Notes: a model not told the origin generated them from the letters alone. Numbered from the stretch's first letter, positions 1 to 9,630 are shown. The stretch: DNA of 64,000 bases from Burkholderiales bacterium (GCA_017307855.1 JAFKGD010000014.1:117761-181760), one strand, 5' to 3'. Numbers and translations are program-made.

Positions 1-17
1 TGCTTTCAGGCGTGCGA

Positions 18-1919
18 TCAGCGGCCGAGGTTGGAGATGAGCGTGTCGAAGATGGTCTGCGAGATCTGGATCATCTTGGCCGAGGCCTGATAGGCCTGCT
101 GGTACATCAGCAGCTTGGAGGCCTCTTCGTCCAGGTTCACGCCGGTGACCGATGCCTTGGTCGATGCGGCCGTGGTGGCCACCGAGGCCGACACGTTGGC
201 CGCGTACTGCGCGCCCTGCGACAGCACCCCGATCTGCGCCATCGCGCCGGCGTAGCCGTCGGCCACGGTCGCGCCGTCGAACATGGCCAGGTCGCGGATA
301 TTCATGAGCGCCGTGGCGTTGCCGCCGTCCAGGCCCGCATAGCCGGAAGAAGCCAGCTCCACCGTGATGGTGTCGCCCGGCTGCGGCGTGCCCTTGAGCA
401 CGAGGTTCCAGCCGTTGTAGCTGATGGGCTGGCCGGCGGTGTAGCTCACGCCGGTGGGGTTGCCTGTGCCGGTGCCGTTCACGTCGAAGGTGCCGGCGCC
501 CGTGAACGTGAGGGTGACGGTGGCGGTCAGGTTGGCGTTGGGCGAGGTGGCCTGCACGGCCTGCACCGTCACGTGGCCGGTGTTGGTGGCGCCCGCGCGG
601 GCCTGCACCGGGCTGGCCACGGCCAGCGCCGAGGCGTTGGTGAAGGCCGTGGCGATCTGCCCGGCCGCGGCCGAGAACGGCTTGAGCAGGAAGCGGTCGC
701 CGTCGGCCACCGCGCCGCTGTTCACGCCGATGGTGATGCCGTCCACCGTGACCGGCAGCGGCCCGGTGTGGTTGGTGGCCTGGCCATCCGACAGCCGGAT
801 CACCGTGAGGGCACCGCCGGCGCCCACGCGCAGCTCGTAGTCCGACGCGGCCATGGCCGATGGGTCGGAGACGGTCAGGCCCAGCTCGGCCGTACCGGGG
901 TTGCCGGGCAGGGCGTACGGCGTGGGCAGGGCGTTGGCCACGAACAGGTTGGCGCCGCTGTTGCCGCCCAGATCCACACCCATCCGGTGCTGTGCATTGA
1001 CGGCGGTCTCCAGCGCCAGCGCCATGCGGCCCACCAGGTTGCGCGCGGTGGCCAGGTCGCTGTTGTTGAAGCGCAGCAGGCCGGCGACCGCACCGCCCGA
1101 GAGCGCGTTCTCGTCGATCGTGGTGACCAGGCCGCCGTTGTCGATGGCCAGCTTGAGCTTGCTCGGATCGCCGTACTCGTCGGTCGTCATCGACACCGTG
1201 CTCGCGCGCGAGCTCAGCACCAGCGGCTGGCTGCCCACGAAGACGGAGAGCGTGCCGTCCTTGACCGGCACGGTGGTGACCTGGATGTAGCTGCCCAGTT
1301 CGACGAGCAGCTGGTCGCGCGTGTCGAGCAGGTCGTTGGGCGTGTGGCCTGCGCCCTGCGCGCTGGCGATCTGGCCATTGACCTTGGCCAGGCGCTGCGC
1401 CAGGTCGTTGATGGCCGAAACCGAATCGGCGAGCTGGCGGCGTGCGCCATAGGCCATGTCGTCGATCTTGGACGACAGGTCGCGAAAGCGCGTGGCCGTC
1501 TCGTCGGCGCGTTGCAGCACCACCGAGCGGGCCGTCATGTCGGTGGGCGCGGTGGAGACGTCAGCGAATGCATTGAGCATGTCGTTGACGGCCGCGCCGA
1601 TGCCCGCATCGCCGGCGGGAAAGAGGTCTTCCAGCTGCAGCAGCTGGCCGGCGCGCATCGCATCGGCGGCCGCGACCGAGTTGGTCAGCTGCGCCTGCTG
1701 CGTGAGGAAGCTGCTGTAGGCGCGCTCGATGGTCACGAGCTGCACGCCCTTGCCCACGTAGCCGCCGCCCGTGCCCTGTCCTTCGACGGCGCGCGTCACC
1801 ACGGTCTGGCGCGAGTAGCCGACCGTGTTGACGTTGGCGATGTTGTTGCCGACGGTCTGCAGCGCCGTCTGGTTGACCATCAGCGCGCGCGTGCCGACGT
1901 TGAGGAGACCGTTGCTCAT
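18..1919 (-). CDS. flgK: Flagellar hook-associated protein 1 FlgK
   Basis: FlgK (HAP1) joins the hook to the filament outside the cell and is exported by the flagellar type III apparatus. The 633-residue product starts with the axial-protein signature (GLLNVGTRAL near residue 4, then NNIANVNTVGYSRQ near residue 25) and ends in the helical D0 segment (QTIFDTLISNLGR). The middle is rich in Ala, Gly and Thr, and the length is at the upper end of the family range. ATG 1919 follows an AGGAAA ribosome site and opens directly into the conserved motif. It lies 24 bp after flgJ and is the last gene of the flgB-K run that is visible. flgL, the usual next gene, would be beyond the left edge. Confidence 0.95.
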   Translation of the reverse strand: MSNGLLNVGTRALMVNQTALQTVGNNIANVNTVGYSRQTVVTRAVEGQGTGGGYVGKGVQLVTIERAYSSFLTQQAQLTNSVAAADAMRAGQLLQLEDLFPAGDAGIGAAVNDMLNAFADVSTAPTDMTARSVVLQRADETATRFRDLSSKIDDMAYGARRQLADSVSAINDLAQRLAKVNGQIASAQGAGHTPNDLLDTRDQLLVELGSYIQVTTVPVKDGTLSVFVGSQPLVLSSRASTVSMTTDEYGDPSKLKLAIDNGGLVTTIDENALSGGAVAGLLRFNNSDLATARNLVGRMALALETAVNAQHRMGVDLGGNSGANLFVANALPTPYALPGNPGTAELGLTVSDPSAMAASDYELRVGAGGALTVIRLSDGQATNHTGPLPVTVDGITIGVNSGAVADGDRFLLKPFSAAAGQIATAFTNASALAVASPVQARAGATNTGHVTVQAVQATSPNANLTATVTLTFTGAGTFDVNGTGTGNPTGVSYTAGQPISYNGWNLVLKGTPQPGDTITVELASSGYAGLDGGNATALMNIRDLAMFDGATVADGYAGAMAQIGVLSQGAQYAANVSASVATTAASTKASVTGVNLDEEASKLLMYQQAYQASAKMIQISQTIFDTLISNLGR

Positions 1920-1943
1920 GCGTGCGTTTCCTGTGATGCGGCG

Positions 1944-2825
1944 TCAGGCCTGGGCCCGCTGGACCTGCAGAGCCGTGTTGATGGCGCGGCTGAGCTTGGC
2001 TGCGTATTGCGGATCGGTGGCGTAGCCGGCGCGCTGCAGTTCGCTGGCGTAAGCCACGGCCGAGCCGGTCTGCTGGCTGGCCTTCGCGTACCGCGGGCTC
2101 TCGTTGATCATGCGGGCGTAGTCGCGCATCGATTCCTCGAACGATCCGTAGGCGCGGAACTTCGCCGTCACCTTGCGCGGCTCGCCGTCGATGTATTCGG
2201 TGGTGGTGATCTCGGCCACCTTGCCCTTCCAGCCGGCCGTGGCCTTGATGCCGAACAGGTTGTGCGAATTGCTGCCGTCGGCATTGCGGATCTCGCTTCG
2301 GCCCCAGCCGGTCTCGTGCCCGGCCTGGCCCAGCATGAACTCGGCCGGGATGCCGGTGGCCTGCTCCACGCGCTCGGCCGCGTCGCTGTGCTTCTGCACG
2401 AAGGCGGCCTGGCGCGTGCCTGCCGCGCCCGTGGCGGCGGTGGCGCCGCCGCCCAGGGACACCGTGGGCATGACTTGGGGGGCGCCTGCGGGCTGCACCG
2501 TCTGGCGCATGAGCTGGCGTTCGATCATGGCCGACAGGCCGCCGGGCATGCCCGACATGCTGACCGACAACTGCTGGTCGAGCAGGTCGTTGGCCAGATC
2601 GCCCGTGCTGCTGTCGAGCAGGCCGGACTTCATCGTGGCCTCGCGCATGCTCTTGAGCACCTCGCGCATGAACAGCGCCTCGAACTGCTTGGCGGCTTCC
2701 TTGACCGCCTTCGGGTCGTTGCCGCCGTTGGCCGCGTACTTCAGCGCGTTGAGCGACTTGCCGTCGGCCGCGAGCGAACCGCCGAGCCCGGAGGTGGCCA
2801 TGGAGATCGTGGACGGCACGTTCAT
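1944..2825 (-). CDS. flgJ: Flagellar rod assembly protein / peptidoglycan hydrolase FlgJ
   Basis: FlgJ caps the growing rod in the periplasm and opens the peptidoglycan for it. The 293-residue protein has the rod-binding domain at about residues 35-110 (FEALFMREVLKSMREAT) and a glucosaminidase domain at about 140-290. The latter contains FMLGQAGHETGWG, whose Glu171 is the expected catalytic acid, and the SHNLFGIKA motif. It is therefore the bifunctional form found in beta- and gammaproteobacteria. The open frame continues 38 codons upstream, but ATG 2825 follows a GGAG site and starts the conserved N-terminus; the upstream part falls in an intergenic repeat. flgI precedes it, separated by that repeat. 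Confidence 0.94.
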   Translation of the reverse strand: MNVPSTISMATSGLGGSLAADGKSLNALKYAANGGNDPKAVKEAAKQFEALFMREVLKSMREATMKSGLLDSSTGDLANDLLDQQLSVSMSGMPGGLSAMIERQLMRQTVQPAGAPQVMPTVSLGGGATAATGAAGTRQAAFVQKHSDAAERVEQATGIPAEFMLGQAGHETGWGRSEIRNADGSNSHNLFGIKATAGWKGKVAEITTTEYIDGEPRKVTAKFRAYGSFEESMRDYARMINESPRYAKASQQTGSAVAYASELQRAGYATDPQYAAKLSRAINTALQVQRAQA

Positions 2826-2880
2826 TTCTGTTCTCCGGCGGCCCGGGCACCCCGTTGCGAGGCGAGGGTCCAGTGACGCC

Positions 2881-2964
2881 GCGGAACCGGCTTTGCCGGG
2901 CCGCAGGCGTCGCCCCCTTGCAGGGGGTCGGCGGACCACGCGAAGCGGGGGAGCCTGGGGGTGG
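2881..2964 (+). repeat. Intergenic palindromic repeat copy 1 (flgI-flgJ)
   Basis: This is one of four related elements in the window. It has CCGGCTTTGCCGGGCC, then a G/C hairpin with CCCCCT (2913-2918) facing AGGGGG (2922-2927), then a tail ending in GAGCCTGGGGGT. The tail is diverged relative to copies 2 and 3 and lacks CTACACGCAGTGAGCAAG. It fills the gap between flgI and flgJ. Confidence 0.75.
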
Positions 2965-4080
2965 TCATATCACTTCCAGTTCGGCGTTGAGCGCGCCCGA
3001 AGCCTTGATCGCCTGCAGGATGGCCAGCAGGTCCTGCGGCGTGGCGCCCAGCGCGTTGAGCGCGCGCACCACGTCCGACAGTTGCGGCGAGGCGGCCATC
3101 TGGATCACGTTGCCGGGCTCCTGCCGGATCTGGATGTCCGAGCGCTGGGCCACCACCGTTTCGCCGCGCGAGAGCGGAGCGGGCTGGCTGATGACGGGCG
3201 TGGAGCTCACCGTGATCGACAGGTTGCCGTGCGCGATGGCGCAGGGGCCCAGCGTGACGGCCTGGTTGAGCACGATCGAGCCGGTGCGCGAATTGATGAC
3301 CACCTTGGCGGCGGGCACCGAGGCTTCGAGCGGCAGCTCTTCCAGCTCGGCGATGAAGGTCACGCGGTTGTGCGGATTGGCGGGCGCACGCACCTGCACC
3401 GTGCGGCCGTCCAGCGCCTGCGCCAGGCCCTGGCCCAGGCGGGTGTTGATGACCTGCGCCACGCGGCGCGCGGTCTGGAAGTCCGACGCGTTGAGGCCGA
3501 GGTTGATGAACTCGCCTTCCTGCAACGGCGTGGGCACGCTGCGTTCCACCTGCGCGCCGTCGGGAATGCGGCCGGCCGAGAGGTGGTTGATCTGCACCTT
3601 GCTGCCGCCCGCCGACGCGCCCGCACCGCCCACCACCAGGTTGCCCTGGGCCACGGCGTAGATCTCGCCGTCCAGGCCCTTGAGCGGCGTCATGATGAGC
3701 GTGCCGCCCTTGAGCGACTTGGCGTTGCCCATGGACGAGACCACCACGTCGATGGCCTGGCCCGGCTGCGCGAACGCCGGCAGCTGCGCCGTCACGATCA
3801 CGGCCGCGACGTTCTTGAGCTGAAGCTGCGACAGGTTGGCTGCCGGCAGCGTGATGCCCATCTGCTGCAGGTAGTTGTTCAGGCTCTGCGTGGTGTAGGG
3901 CATCTGGGTGGTCTGGTCACCCGTGCCGTCCAGGCCCACGACCAGGCCGTAGCCGGTCAGCTGGTTGGAGCGCACGCCCTGCACGGCAGCCACTTCCTTC
4001 ACGCGCAGCGCGTGCGCGGCGGGCAGCAGCGCCAGCGACAGCAGGGCGGCGGCGAAAAGGCGGAGAGTCTTCGTCGTCAT
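2965..4080 (-). CDS. flgI: Flagellar P-ring protein FlgI
   Basis: FlgI is the periplasmic P-ring subunit that, with the L-ring, forms the bushing around the rod. The 371-residue protein has a Sec signal peptide (TKTLRLFAAALLSLALLPAAHA, residues about 3-24), followed by the family signature LRVKEVAAVQGVRSNQLTGY and GLVVGLDGTGDQT. The C-terminus (LNALGATPQDLLAILQAIKASGAL) is typical. ATG 4080 was chosen because it immediately precedes the signal peptide and has a GAGGCGG site upstream; the frame is open for another 47 codons, but they overlap flgH and show no family similarity. The gene lies 10 bp after flgH. Confidence 0.96.
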   Translation of the reverse strand: MTTKTLRLFAAALLSLALLPAAHALRVKEVAAVQGVRSNQLTGYGLVVGLDGTGDQTTQMPYTTQSLNNYLQQMGITLPAANLSQLQLKNVAAVIVTAQLPAFAQPGQAIDVVVSSMGNAKSLKGGTLIMTPLKGLDGEIYAVAQGNLVVGGAGASAGGSKVQINHLSAGRIPDGAQVERSVPTPLQEGEFINLGLNASDFQTARRVAQVINTRLGQGLAQALDGRTVQVRAPANPHNRVTFIAELEELPLEASVPAAKVVINSRTGSIVLNQAVTLGPCAIAHGNLSITVSSTPVISQPAPLSRGETVVAQRSDIQIRQEPGNVIQMAASPQLSDVVRALNALGATPQDLLAILQAIKASGALNAELEVI

Positions 4081-4090
4081 GCGATCCGCC

Positions 4091-4813
4091 TCAGAAAGGG
4101 AGCATCGTGAGGAAGAAGCGCGCGAGCCACGGCATGATCTGCGACTCGCTCTGCGCGCCACGGCCGCGCGAGGCGATGCGCACGTTGGCCACCTGCGTGG
4201 ACGGCACGACGCTGCCCGCACCCACCGAACGCGGATCGATGGTGCCCGAGAAGCGCAGCGTATCCACGTTCTCGTTCACGCCGATCTGCTTCTCGCCCGT
4301 GACCACCAGATGGCCGTTGGGCAGCACTTCCACGACGGTGGCCGTGATCGAGCCCGAGAAGGTGTTGGCGCTTTGCGTGCCGCCCTTGCCTTCGAAGGCG
4401 TTGGACGAGCCGGCCTGCGCATCGAGCTTGCCCAGGAAGTTCGAACCCATGAACGGCAAGGCGCTCACCGAGGCCTGTGTCGAGCTGGTCTTGTCGGCGG
4501 TGGACGTCTTGGTCTGGCTGGCGCTCACGTTCTCGACGATGGTGATCGTCACGATGTCGCCCACATAGCGGGCGCGGCGGTCCTCGAAGGCCGGGCGGAA
4601 GCTGGCCTGGCGGAACAGGCTGCCGGTGGCGGCGGGCGGGGTCGCCAGCGCCGGGCCCGCGGCGCCCGGCAGCGTGGCCAGGGCCTGGGCAGAGGGCTGG
4701 TAGAACTCGACCTGCGGCGTGCGCGAGAGCGTGTCGCAGCCAGCCAGAGCGAAGGCCAGCACGGCCAGGCCGGCGGCGCGCAGGGCGCGGAGGGTGGAGA
4801 AGCGGGTCGTCAT
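4091..4813 (-). CDS. flgH: Flagellar L-ring lipoprotein FlgH
   Basis: FlgH is the outer-membrane L-ring subunit. The 240-residue protein has a lipoprotein signal with the lipobox LAGC (Cys26), followed by family segments VGDIVTITIVENVSAS and NGHLVVTGEKQIGVN and the C-terminal RFFLTMLPF. ATG 4813 gives a standard lipoprotein signal. A GTG at 4846 would overlap the flgG stop and add 11 residues, but neither start has a strong ribosome site, so the exact start is less certain than the identity. Confidence 0.94.
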   Translation of the reverse strand: MTTRFSTLRALRAAGLAVLAFALAGCDTLSRTPQVEFYQPSAQALATLPGAAGPALATPPAATGSLFRQASFRPAFEDRRARYVGDIVTITIVENVSASQTKTSTADKTSSTQASVSALPFMGSNFLGKLDAQAGSSNAFEGKGGTQSANTFSGSITATVVEVLPNGHLVVTGEKQIGVNENVDTLRFSGTIDPRSVGAGSVVPSTQVANVRIASRGRGAQSESQIMPWLARFFLTMLPF

Positions 4814-4842
4814 GGCAGGGCTCGGTGGGGCGGTGCGGGCGA

Positions 4843-5625
4843 TCACAGCTGCGACAGGCGCTGCAACATCTGGTCGGAGGTGGTCACGGCCTTGGAATTC
4901 ATTTCGTAGGCGCGCTGCGTCTGGATCATGGTCACCAGCTCCTGCACCACGTTCACGTTCGATGTTTCCAGCGTGCCGCCCATGAGCACGCCGAGGCCGT
5001 TGGTGCCGGGTGTGCCGCCCTGGGGCGTGCCCGAGGCGGCGGTTTCGGAGAACAGGTTCTGGCCGCGCGGCTCCAGGCCCGCGGGGTTGATGAAGCTGGC
5101 GATGGCCAGCGTGCCCACTGTCTGCGGCTGGGCGCTGCCCGGCACGGTGACGGTGACGGTGCCGTCGGAGGCCACCGAGAGGCTGGTCGCGTTGGCTGGT
5201 ACCGTGATGCCGTTGGCCACCGGCAGGCCCGACGAGGTGACGACCTGTCCCTGCGCGTTGAGCTGGAACGAGCCGTCGCGCGTGTAGCCGATGGTGCCGT
5301 CGGGCATGGTCACCTGGAACAGGCCGTTGCCGTTGATCGCCACGTCCAGGCTGCGGTCGGTCTGCTGCAGGCTGCCCTGCTGGAACGAACGCGAGGTGGC
5401 CACCGTGCGCACGCCCAGGCCCACCTGCAGGCCGGTGGGCAGCTCGGATTGCTCGGTGGAATTGGAGCCGACCTGGCGCAGGTTCTGGTACATCAGATCC
5501 TCGAACACGGCGTTGGCCCGCTTGAAGCCCGTGGTCGACACGTTGGCCAGGTTGTGCGAGATGACGTCCAGCTGCATCTGCTGGGCCTGCATGCCGGTCT
5601 TGGAGATCCAGAGCGAATTGATCAT
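4843..5625 (-). CDS. flgG: Flagellar distal rod protein FlgG
   Basis: FlgG forms the distal rod crossing the periplasm. The product has the expected length (260 residues) and begins with [16 protein letters not shown] and [17 protein letters not shown], the rod/hook axial signature. [21 protein letters not shown] matches the distal-rod type, and the C-terminus [15 protein letters not shown] is the conserved D0 helix. ATG 5625 has an AAGGAAA site. It follows flgF by 49 bp. Confidence 0.96.
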   Translation of the reverse strand: MINSLWISKTGMQAQQMQLDVISHNLANVSTTGFKRANAVFEDLMYQNLRQVGSNSTEQSELPTGLQVGLGVRTVATSRSFQQGSLQQTDRSLDVAINGNGLFQVTMPDGTIGYTRDGSFQLNAQGQVVTSSGLPVANGITVPANATSLSVASDGTVTVTVPGSAQPQTVGTLAIASFINPAGLEPRGQNLFSETAASGTPQGGTPGTNGLGVLMGGTLETSNVNVVQELVTMIQTQRAYEMNSKAVTTSDQMLQRLSQL

Positions 5626-5674
5626 GGCGTGTTTCCTTCGGTGGCGCGCGCGTCGGGTTCGTGATCCGCGCTTG

Positions 5675-6415
5675 TCAGCCCTGGCCCAGCAACTGGCTGG
5701 CGGACTTGTCGTTGGCCTCGGCGGTCTGCAACAGGCGCATCTGCGCCTCGAACTGCCGTGCGGCGGCGATCATCCCGACCATGGTCTCGACCGCGTTGAC
5801 GTTGGATGATTCGACGGCGCCGGTCTGGATGCGCGCGGTGCCGTCCTGCGGCAGCGCGTCCAGCGTGGCGGTGCGGAACAGCCCGTCCTCGCTGCGCACC
5901 AGGCGTTCTTCCGCGGTGGGGGTGACCAGCTTGAGCCGGCCCAGCGTGGTGGCCGGCTGGCCGGCCGTCTTGGCGCTGATCGTGCCGTCGGCGCCCAGGA
6001 TCACCTCGGCGCCAGGCGGCACTTCGATCGGCGCACCGCCGTCGGACAGCACGGGCAGGCCGGTGGCCGTGACGAGCTGGCCGGTGGCGGTGAGCTCGAA
6101 CGAGCCTGCGCGCGTGTAGGCCTCGGTGCCGTCCAGGCCCTGCACCGCGAACCAGGCGTTGCCCTGGGCCGCGGCGTCGAGCGAACGGCCGGTGTGCTGG
6201 ATGGAGCCCGGCTGCGTGGAATGACCCGACGTGGCCTCCAGCGCGAACACGCGCGTGGTGGCCGCGCCCTGTGCATTGAGCGGCACGGCGCGGAAGGCCG
6301 ACAGCTCGGCGCGGAAGCCGTTGGTCGACACATTGGCCAGGTTGTTGGCCAGCACCGACTGGCGCTGCGCCGCAGCGCTCGCGCCGGTCATCGACGTGTA
6401 GATCAGCTTGTCCAT
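5675..6415 (-). CDS. flgF: Flagellar proximal rod protein FlgF
   Basis: FlgF is a proximal rod subunit, exported through the flagellar type III pathway. The 246-residue protein starts [20 protein letters not shown] with [15 protein letters not shown], the axial signature, and ends with [19 protein letters not shown]. The frame is open for 38 more codons upstream, but these run through intergenic repeat copy 2. ATG 6415, behind a GGAGC site, starts the conserved sequence. It is separated from flgE by 133 bp holding that repeat, an unusually long gap for this operon. Confidence 0.94.
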   Translation of the reverse strand: MDKLIYTSMTGASAAAQRQSVLANNLANVSTNGFRAELSAFRAVPLNAQGAATTRVFALEATSGHSTQPGSIQHTGRSLDAAAQGNAWFAVQGLDGTEAYTRAGSFELTATGQLVTATGLPVLSDGGAPIEVPPGAEVILGADGTISAKTAGQPATTLGRLKLVTPTAEERLVRSEDGLFRTATLDALPQDGTARIQTGAVESSNVNAVETMVGMIAAARQFEAQMRLLQTAEANDKSASQLLGQG

Positions 6416-6472
6416 CAGCAGCTCCGGTCGCGACGGGCGCGAACGCAGGCCAGGGCGCGCCGCGCACGGCCG

Positions 6473-6544
6473 CCCGAAGCGGCTGCGCCGCCCCCTCGAA
6501 GGGGGTTGGCGGCTACACGCAGTGAGCAAGCCTGGGGGTGGGCC
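6473..6544 (+). repeat. Intergenic palindromic repeat copy 2 (flgE-flgF)
   Basis: The element has CGAAGCGGCTGCGCCG, then a hairpin with CCCCCT (6491-6496), loop CGA and AGGGGG (6500-6505), then GGCGGCTACACGCAGTGAG and CAAGCCTGGGGGT. The tail matches copy 3 and, inverted, copy 4. It sits inside the hook operon between flgE and flgF. Confidence 0.8.
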
Positions 6545-6548
6545 ATGA

Positions 6549-7745
6549 TTACCTCAGGTTCACCAGGGTCGACATGACCTGGTCCTGCGTCTTGATGGTC
6601 TGCGCGTTGGCCTGGTAGGCGCGCTGCGCGGTCATCATGCTCACCAGCTCGGCGGTGATGTCCACGTTGGACTCTTCCAGCGTGCCCGAGCGCAGCAGGC
6701 CGAACTGGCCCTCGCCGGGCGCGCCGACGATGGGCTGGCCCGATTCGTAGGTTTCCTTCCAGTAGCTGTTGCTCCCGGTGGTCAGGCCCTGCACGTTGCG
6801 GAAGTTCACCAGCGCGATCTGGCCGGCCGACTGCGTCTGGCCGTTCGAGTAGGTGGCGGTGATGACGCCGCTTTCCTCGATCTGCATGCCGGTGATCGTG
6901 CCGGCGGGGTAGCCGTCCGTCTGCAGCTCGTTGATGCCGAACTTGGTGTTGCTCTGCGTGGTCGCGCCCAGATCCAGGTTGACCGAGAACGTGCCGTTCT
7001 GCGAGGTCAGCGTGATCGGCGGGATCGTCGAGGCCACCAGTCCGCCCGTGGCGTTGAAGTTGATCGTCGTGTGCAGGGCCGGCGTGGAGCCGCCCACGCT
7101 GGTGTAGACGTCCCAGGTGTTGTTGGCGGTCTTGCTGAAGTAGATGCCCACGGGCACTTCGATACCCTGCGAGTCGTAGGCCGTGATCGAAGTGCCGTAC
7201 GTGGTCACCGGCGTGGGCGGGGTGGCGGTGGCGGCCACGGGCGAGGTGGCATCGAGCGTGAACTCGGCGAACAGCTCGGTGGAGGCACGCGCCGGGATCG
7301 GGGCCGACGTGGGCAGCTGCAGCGGCACCAGCGTGGCGCTGGTGCGGTTACCGATGGTGTCGGTGTTGTAGCCCATGAGCTGCGAACCGTTGCCGTCCAC
7401 GATGTTGCCGTCGCGGTCGAGCTTGAAGGCGCCGGCGCGCGTGTAGGCGGTCGAGCCATCGGGCAGGGTGACCTGGTAGAAGCCGCTGCCGTTGATGGCG
7501 ATGTCCAGGTCGTTGCCGGTGATGTTGAGGCTGCCCTGCGAGAACTGCTGCGTGACGCGGCCCACCTCCACGCCCAGGCCCACGCTCACGCCGCCCACGA
7601 TGCCGGCCGAGCTGGCGTACACCTCGGCGAATTCGGCGCGCTGGGATTTCATGCCGATGGTGCCGGCGTTGGAGATGTTGTGGCCGATGACGTCCAGGTT
7701 GCGGCTGGCGGCGTTCAGACCCGAGAGGCCTTGCTGAAAACTCAT
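6549..7745 (-). CDS. flgE: Flagellar hook protein FlgE
   Basis: FlgE polymerises into the hook, the universal joint between rod and filament. The 398-residue product begins SFQQGLSGLNAASRNLDVIG with HNISNAGTIGMKSQ and carries FSQGSLNITGNDLDIAINGSG, typical of hook subunits. The C-terminus (ELVSMMTAQRAYQANAQTIK) is the conserved D0 helix. Length is near the family norm of about 400. ATG 7745 follows an AGGAG site. flgD, the hook-cap gene, is immediately upstream (53 bp). Confidence 0.96.
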   Translation of the reverse strand: MSFQQGLSGLNAASRNLDVIGHNISNAGTIGMKSQRAEFAEVYASSAGIVGGVSVGLGVEVGRVTQQFSQGSLNITGNDLDIAINGSGFYQVTLPDGSTAYTRAGAFKLDRDGNIVDGNGSQLMGYNTDTIGNRTSATLVPLQLPTSAPIPARASTELFAEFTLDATSPVAATATPPTPVTTYGTSITAYDSQGIEVPVGIYFSKTANNTWDVYTSVGGSTPALHTTINFNATGGLVASTIPPITLTSQNGTFSVNLDLGATTQSNTKFGINELQTDGYPAGTITGMQIEESGVITATYSNGQTQSAGQIALVNFRNVQGLTTGSNSYWKETYESGQPIVGAPGEGQFGLLRSGTLEESNVDITAELVSMMTAQRAYQANAQTIKTQDQVMSTLVNLR

Positions 7746-7798
7746 GGATTGCTCCTGTGGCGGGTGCGGTGAGTGGAGGGAGGGGCGTGTTCAGGCGC

Positions 7799-8461
7799 TT
7801 ACAGCACGCCCTTGATCTTTCCGTAGGCGACGGCGCCGTTGGCTTCGAGTTCGAGCGACAGCGCGCCGCCTTCGACACCCACGTAGACGACCTTGTCGCG
7901 CATGAAGGTCTTGGATTCGACGGCCGTGCCGGAATTGCTGGCCGTCACCTTGAAGCGCAGGTCGGCGTTGTTGTATTGCGAGGCGTCCCAGCTGAAGCCG
8001 TGCGTGCCGGAACCCAGCGCGCCCAGCTGCAGGGTGTCCAGCACCACGCCGCCGGGCGTCAGCACTTCCACCTTGACGCTGGTGGCTGCGTCCGACAGCT
8101 CGAACACGCCCGAGGCCGTGTCTTCCACGCGCGTCATGGCATTGCCTTCGGTCAGCACGCTGCGGCCCACCAGGCTGCTGGACTGCAGCAGCTGCATGCC
8201 GCCGAACTGCTCGGCCATGCTCTTGACGGTGCTGTTGAGCTGCTGGATGCCGGTCACGGTGTTGATCTGCGCGATCTGCGAGGTCATCTCCGCGTTGTCC
8301 ATCGGGTTCATCGGATCCTGGTTGTTCAGCTGCGCGACCAGCAGCTTGAGGAACCGGTCCTGCGCTTCCTCAGAGCCCGTGGCGGCCACCGACTTCTGGT
8401 CGAGCGACGACGTCGGCTTGTAGACGTAGGAGGAAGCGGCGTTGTTGACGGCGGTGGTCAT
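7799..8461 (-). CDS. flgD: Flagellar hook-capping protein FlgD
   Basis: FlgD is the scaffold cap under which FlgE subunits assemble; it is discarded once the hook is complete. The 220-residue protein has the N-terminal family motif DRFLKLLVAQLNNQDPMNP (residues about 35-53) and NAEMTSQIAQINTVTGIQQLN. The C-terminal half has the FlgD Tudor/Ig-like beta-rich region. ATG 8461 has a GGGAGA site 7 bp upstream. Confidence 0.95.
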   Translation of the reverse strand: MTTAVNNAASSYVYKPTSSLDQKSVAATGSEEAQDRFLKLLVAQLNNQDPMNPMDNAEMTSQIAQINTVTGIQQLNSTVKSMAEQFGGMQLLQSSSLVGRSVLTEGNAMTRVEDTASGVFELSDAATSVKVEVLTPGGVVLDTLQLGALGSGTHGFSWDASQYNNADLRFKVTASNSGTAVESKTFMRDKVVYVGVEGGALSLELEANGAVAYGKIKGVL

Positions 8462-8480
8462 GTGCGGGTCTCCCGGTGGA

Positions 8481-8885
8481 TCACTGGCCCAGCTGCAGCG
8501 TCTTGAGCAGCAGCGACTTGGCGGTGTTCATCACTTCGACGTTGTTCTGGTAGGAGCGCGAGGCCGAGATCATGTTGACCATCTCCTCGACCGTGTTCAC
8601 GTTGGAATGCGTGACGTAGCCCTGCGCGTCGGCCATGGGGTTGGCCGGGTCGTGCACCTTGCGCCCGGGCGTCTGGTTCTCGGTGACGTTGCTCACCGCC
8701 ACGCCCGGCGTACGCTCGTTGCCCACGGGCACCGTCTGGAAGACCACCTGCCGCGCCTTGTAGGCCTGGCCGTCCGGGCCGGCCACCGCATCGGCGTTGG
8801 CCAGGTTGCTTGCCACCACGTTGAGGCGTTGCGACTGGGCGCTGATCGCGCTGGCCGAGACGCCGAAGATCGAGAACATGGACAT
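8481..8885 (-). CDS. flgC: Flagellar proximal rod protein FlgC
   Basis: FlgC is a proximal rod subunit. It has the standard 134 residues, the axial motif [19 protein letters not shown] near the N-terminus and a C-terminal helix ([20 protein letters not shown]). ATG 8885 is preceded by GGAGG with 9 bp spacing; a second ATG two codons later ([10 protein letters not shown]) is equally possible. It lies 23 bp after flgB, in the usual flgB-flgC pair. Confidence 0.95.
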   Translation of the reverse strand: MSMFSIFGVSASAISAQSQRLNVVASNLANADAVAGPDGQAYKARQVVFQTVPVGNERTPGVAVSNVTENQTPGRKVHDPANPMADAQGYVTHSNVNTVEEMVNMISASRSYQNNVEVMNTAKSLLLKTLQLGQ

Positions 8886-8908
8886 GGGTGTGGGCCTCCG
8901 TGGGGCGA

Positions 8909-9358
8909 TTACTGGCCGGTGATGGCCGACAGCAGCGTCTTCGACGAGCCGTTGATGAACCGCAGCGTGGCTTCGTAGCGCACGGCGTTGTCGGCGAAGG
9001 CGGCGCGCTCGCGGTCGAGATCGACGGTGTTGTTGTCCATGCTCGGCTGCGTCTGCGCGGCGTAGCCGGACGTGGCGCCCGCGCCGCCCGTGGATGCCGA
9101 GCCGCCCAGCGTCAGCGGGATGTGGCGCGCCCCGGCGGTGGCCACCACGCCCTGCGGGCCCGAGGGCGCGAGCGCGAGCTGCGCCGAGCCGCCCACGGCC
9201 GTGCCGGTGGCCTGGCCCAGGGCCTGCGAGAAAGAGAAGTCCCGCGCCTGGTAGCCCGGCGTGTCGGCATTGGCGATGTTGCTGGCCAGCTGGCGCTGCC
9301 GCTCGGCGCGCAGCACCAGGGCCTTCGTGTGGAAGTCCAGCGCATTGCTCGGGTTCAT
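8909..9358 (-). CDS. flgB: Flagellar proximal rod protein FlgB
   Basis: FlgB is the proximal rod subunit nearest the MS ring and the first gene of the flgB-K operon. The 149-residue protein begins [20 protein letters not shown] and has [19 protein letters not shown], the rod signature. The C-terminus ends with [20 protein letters not shown]. The frame is open 28 codons further upstream, but ATG 9358 starts the conserved sequence. Divergent flgA lies 272 bp away, and the shared upstream region holds a candidate flagellar promoter element. Confidence 0.94.
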   Translation of the reverse strand: MNPSNALDFHTKALVLRAERQRQLASNIANADTPGYQARDFSFSQALGQATGTAVGGSAQLALAPSGPQGVVATAGARHIPLTLGGSASTGGAGATSGYAAQTQPSMDNNTVDLDRERAAFADNAVRYEATLRFINGSSKTLLSAITGQ

Positions 9359-9458
9359 CGTTTGTCCGCGTTCGGCCTCAAGGGTTGGAAGGGCAGGTCG
9401 CCCTATCGGCACGGGGGCCGCGGGCTTGAGCGAAATTGTCAAAGCCGCCGGTTTTTCC

Positions 9459-9471
9459 TAAAGGCCGAAGA
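9459..9471. promoter_or_regulatory. TAAAGGCCGA-type element between flgB and flgA
   Basis: The sequence TAAAGGCCGAAGA lies about 100 bp upstream of flgB and 160 bp upstream of flgA. The same core recurs upstream of flhB (38198-38210) and between fliE and fliF (45856-45868), all early-class flagellar operons. I propose a shared activator or promoter element, possibly for FlhDC; this is inference. A TTGACA at 9506-9511 could be a -35 box for flgA, but no good -10 follows it. Confidence 0.35.
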
Positions 9472-9630
9472 AAGGGGGTTTCCGGCCCCTGTTCCACGCT
9501 TTCCCTTGACAGGCCGCCCCTACAGTTCTGGTCGTGGAAAAGGCCCGCGGGGCGTGCCGCTTCCATCCGCGCGGAGATCCCGCGTCGCTGTGCATCCCCG
9601 AATCCGCCCCGGCCTCACGAAGGAGTGCCC

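Noticed and set aside
12-2876. Very long plus-strand open frame opposite flgK and flgJ
   Set aside because: Arg/Gly/His-rich translation with no domain; it is the mirror frame of genuine high-GC genes. The same applies to 24148-25854, 25975-28770 and 29212-32250 opposite cdiA/cdiB and to 45553-48843 opposite fliF/fliG.
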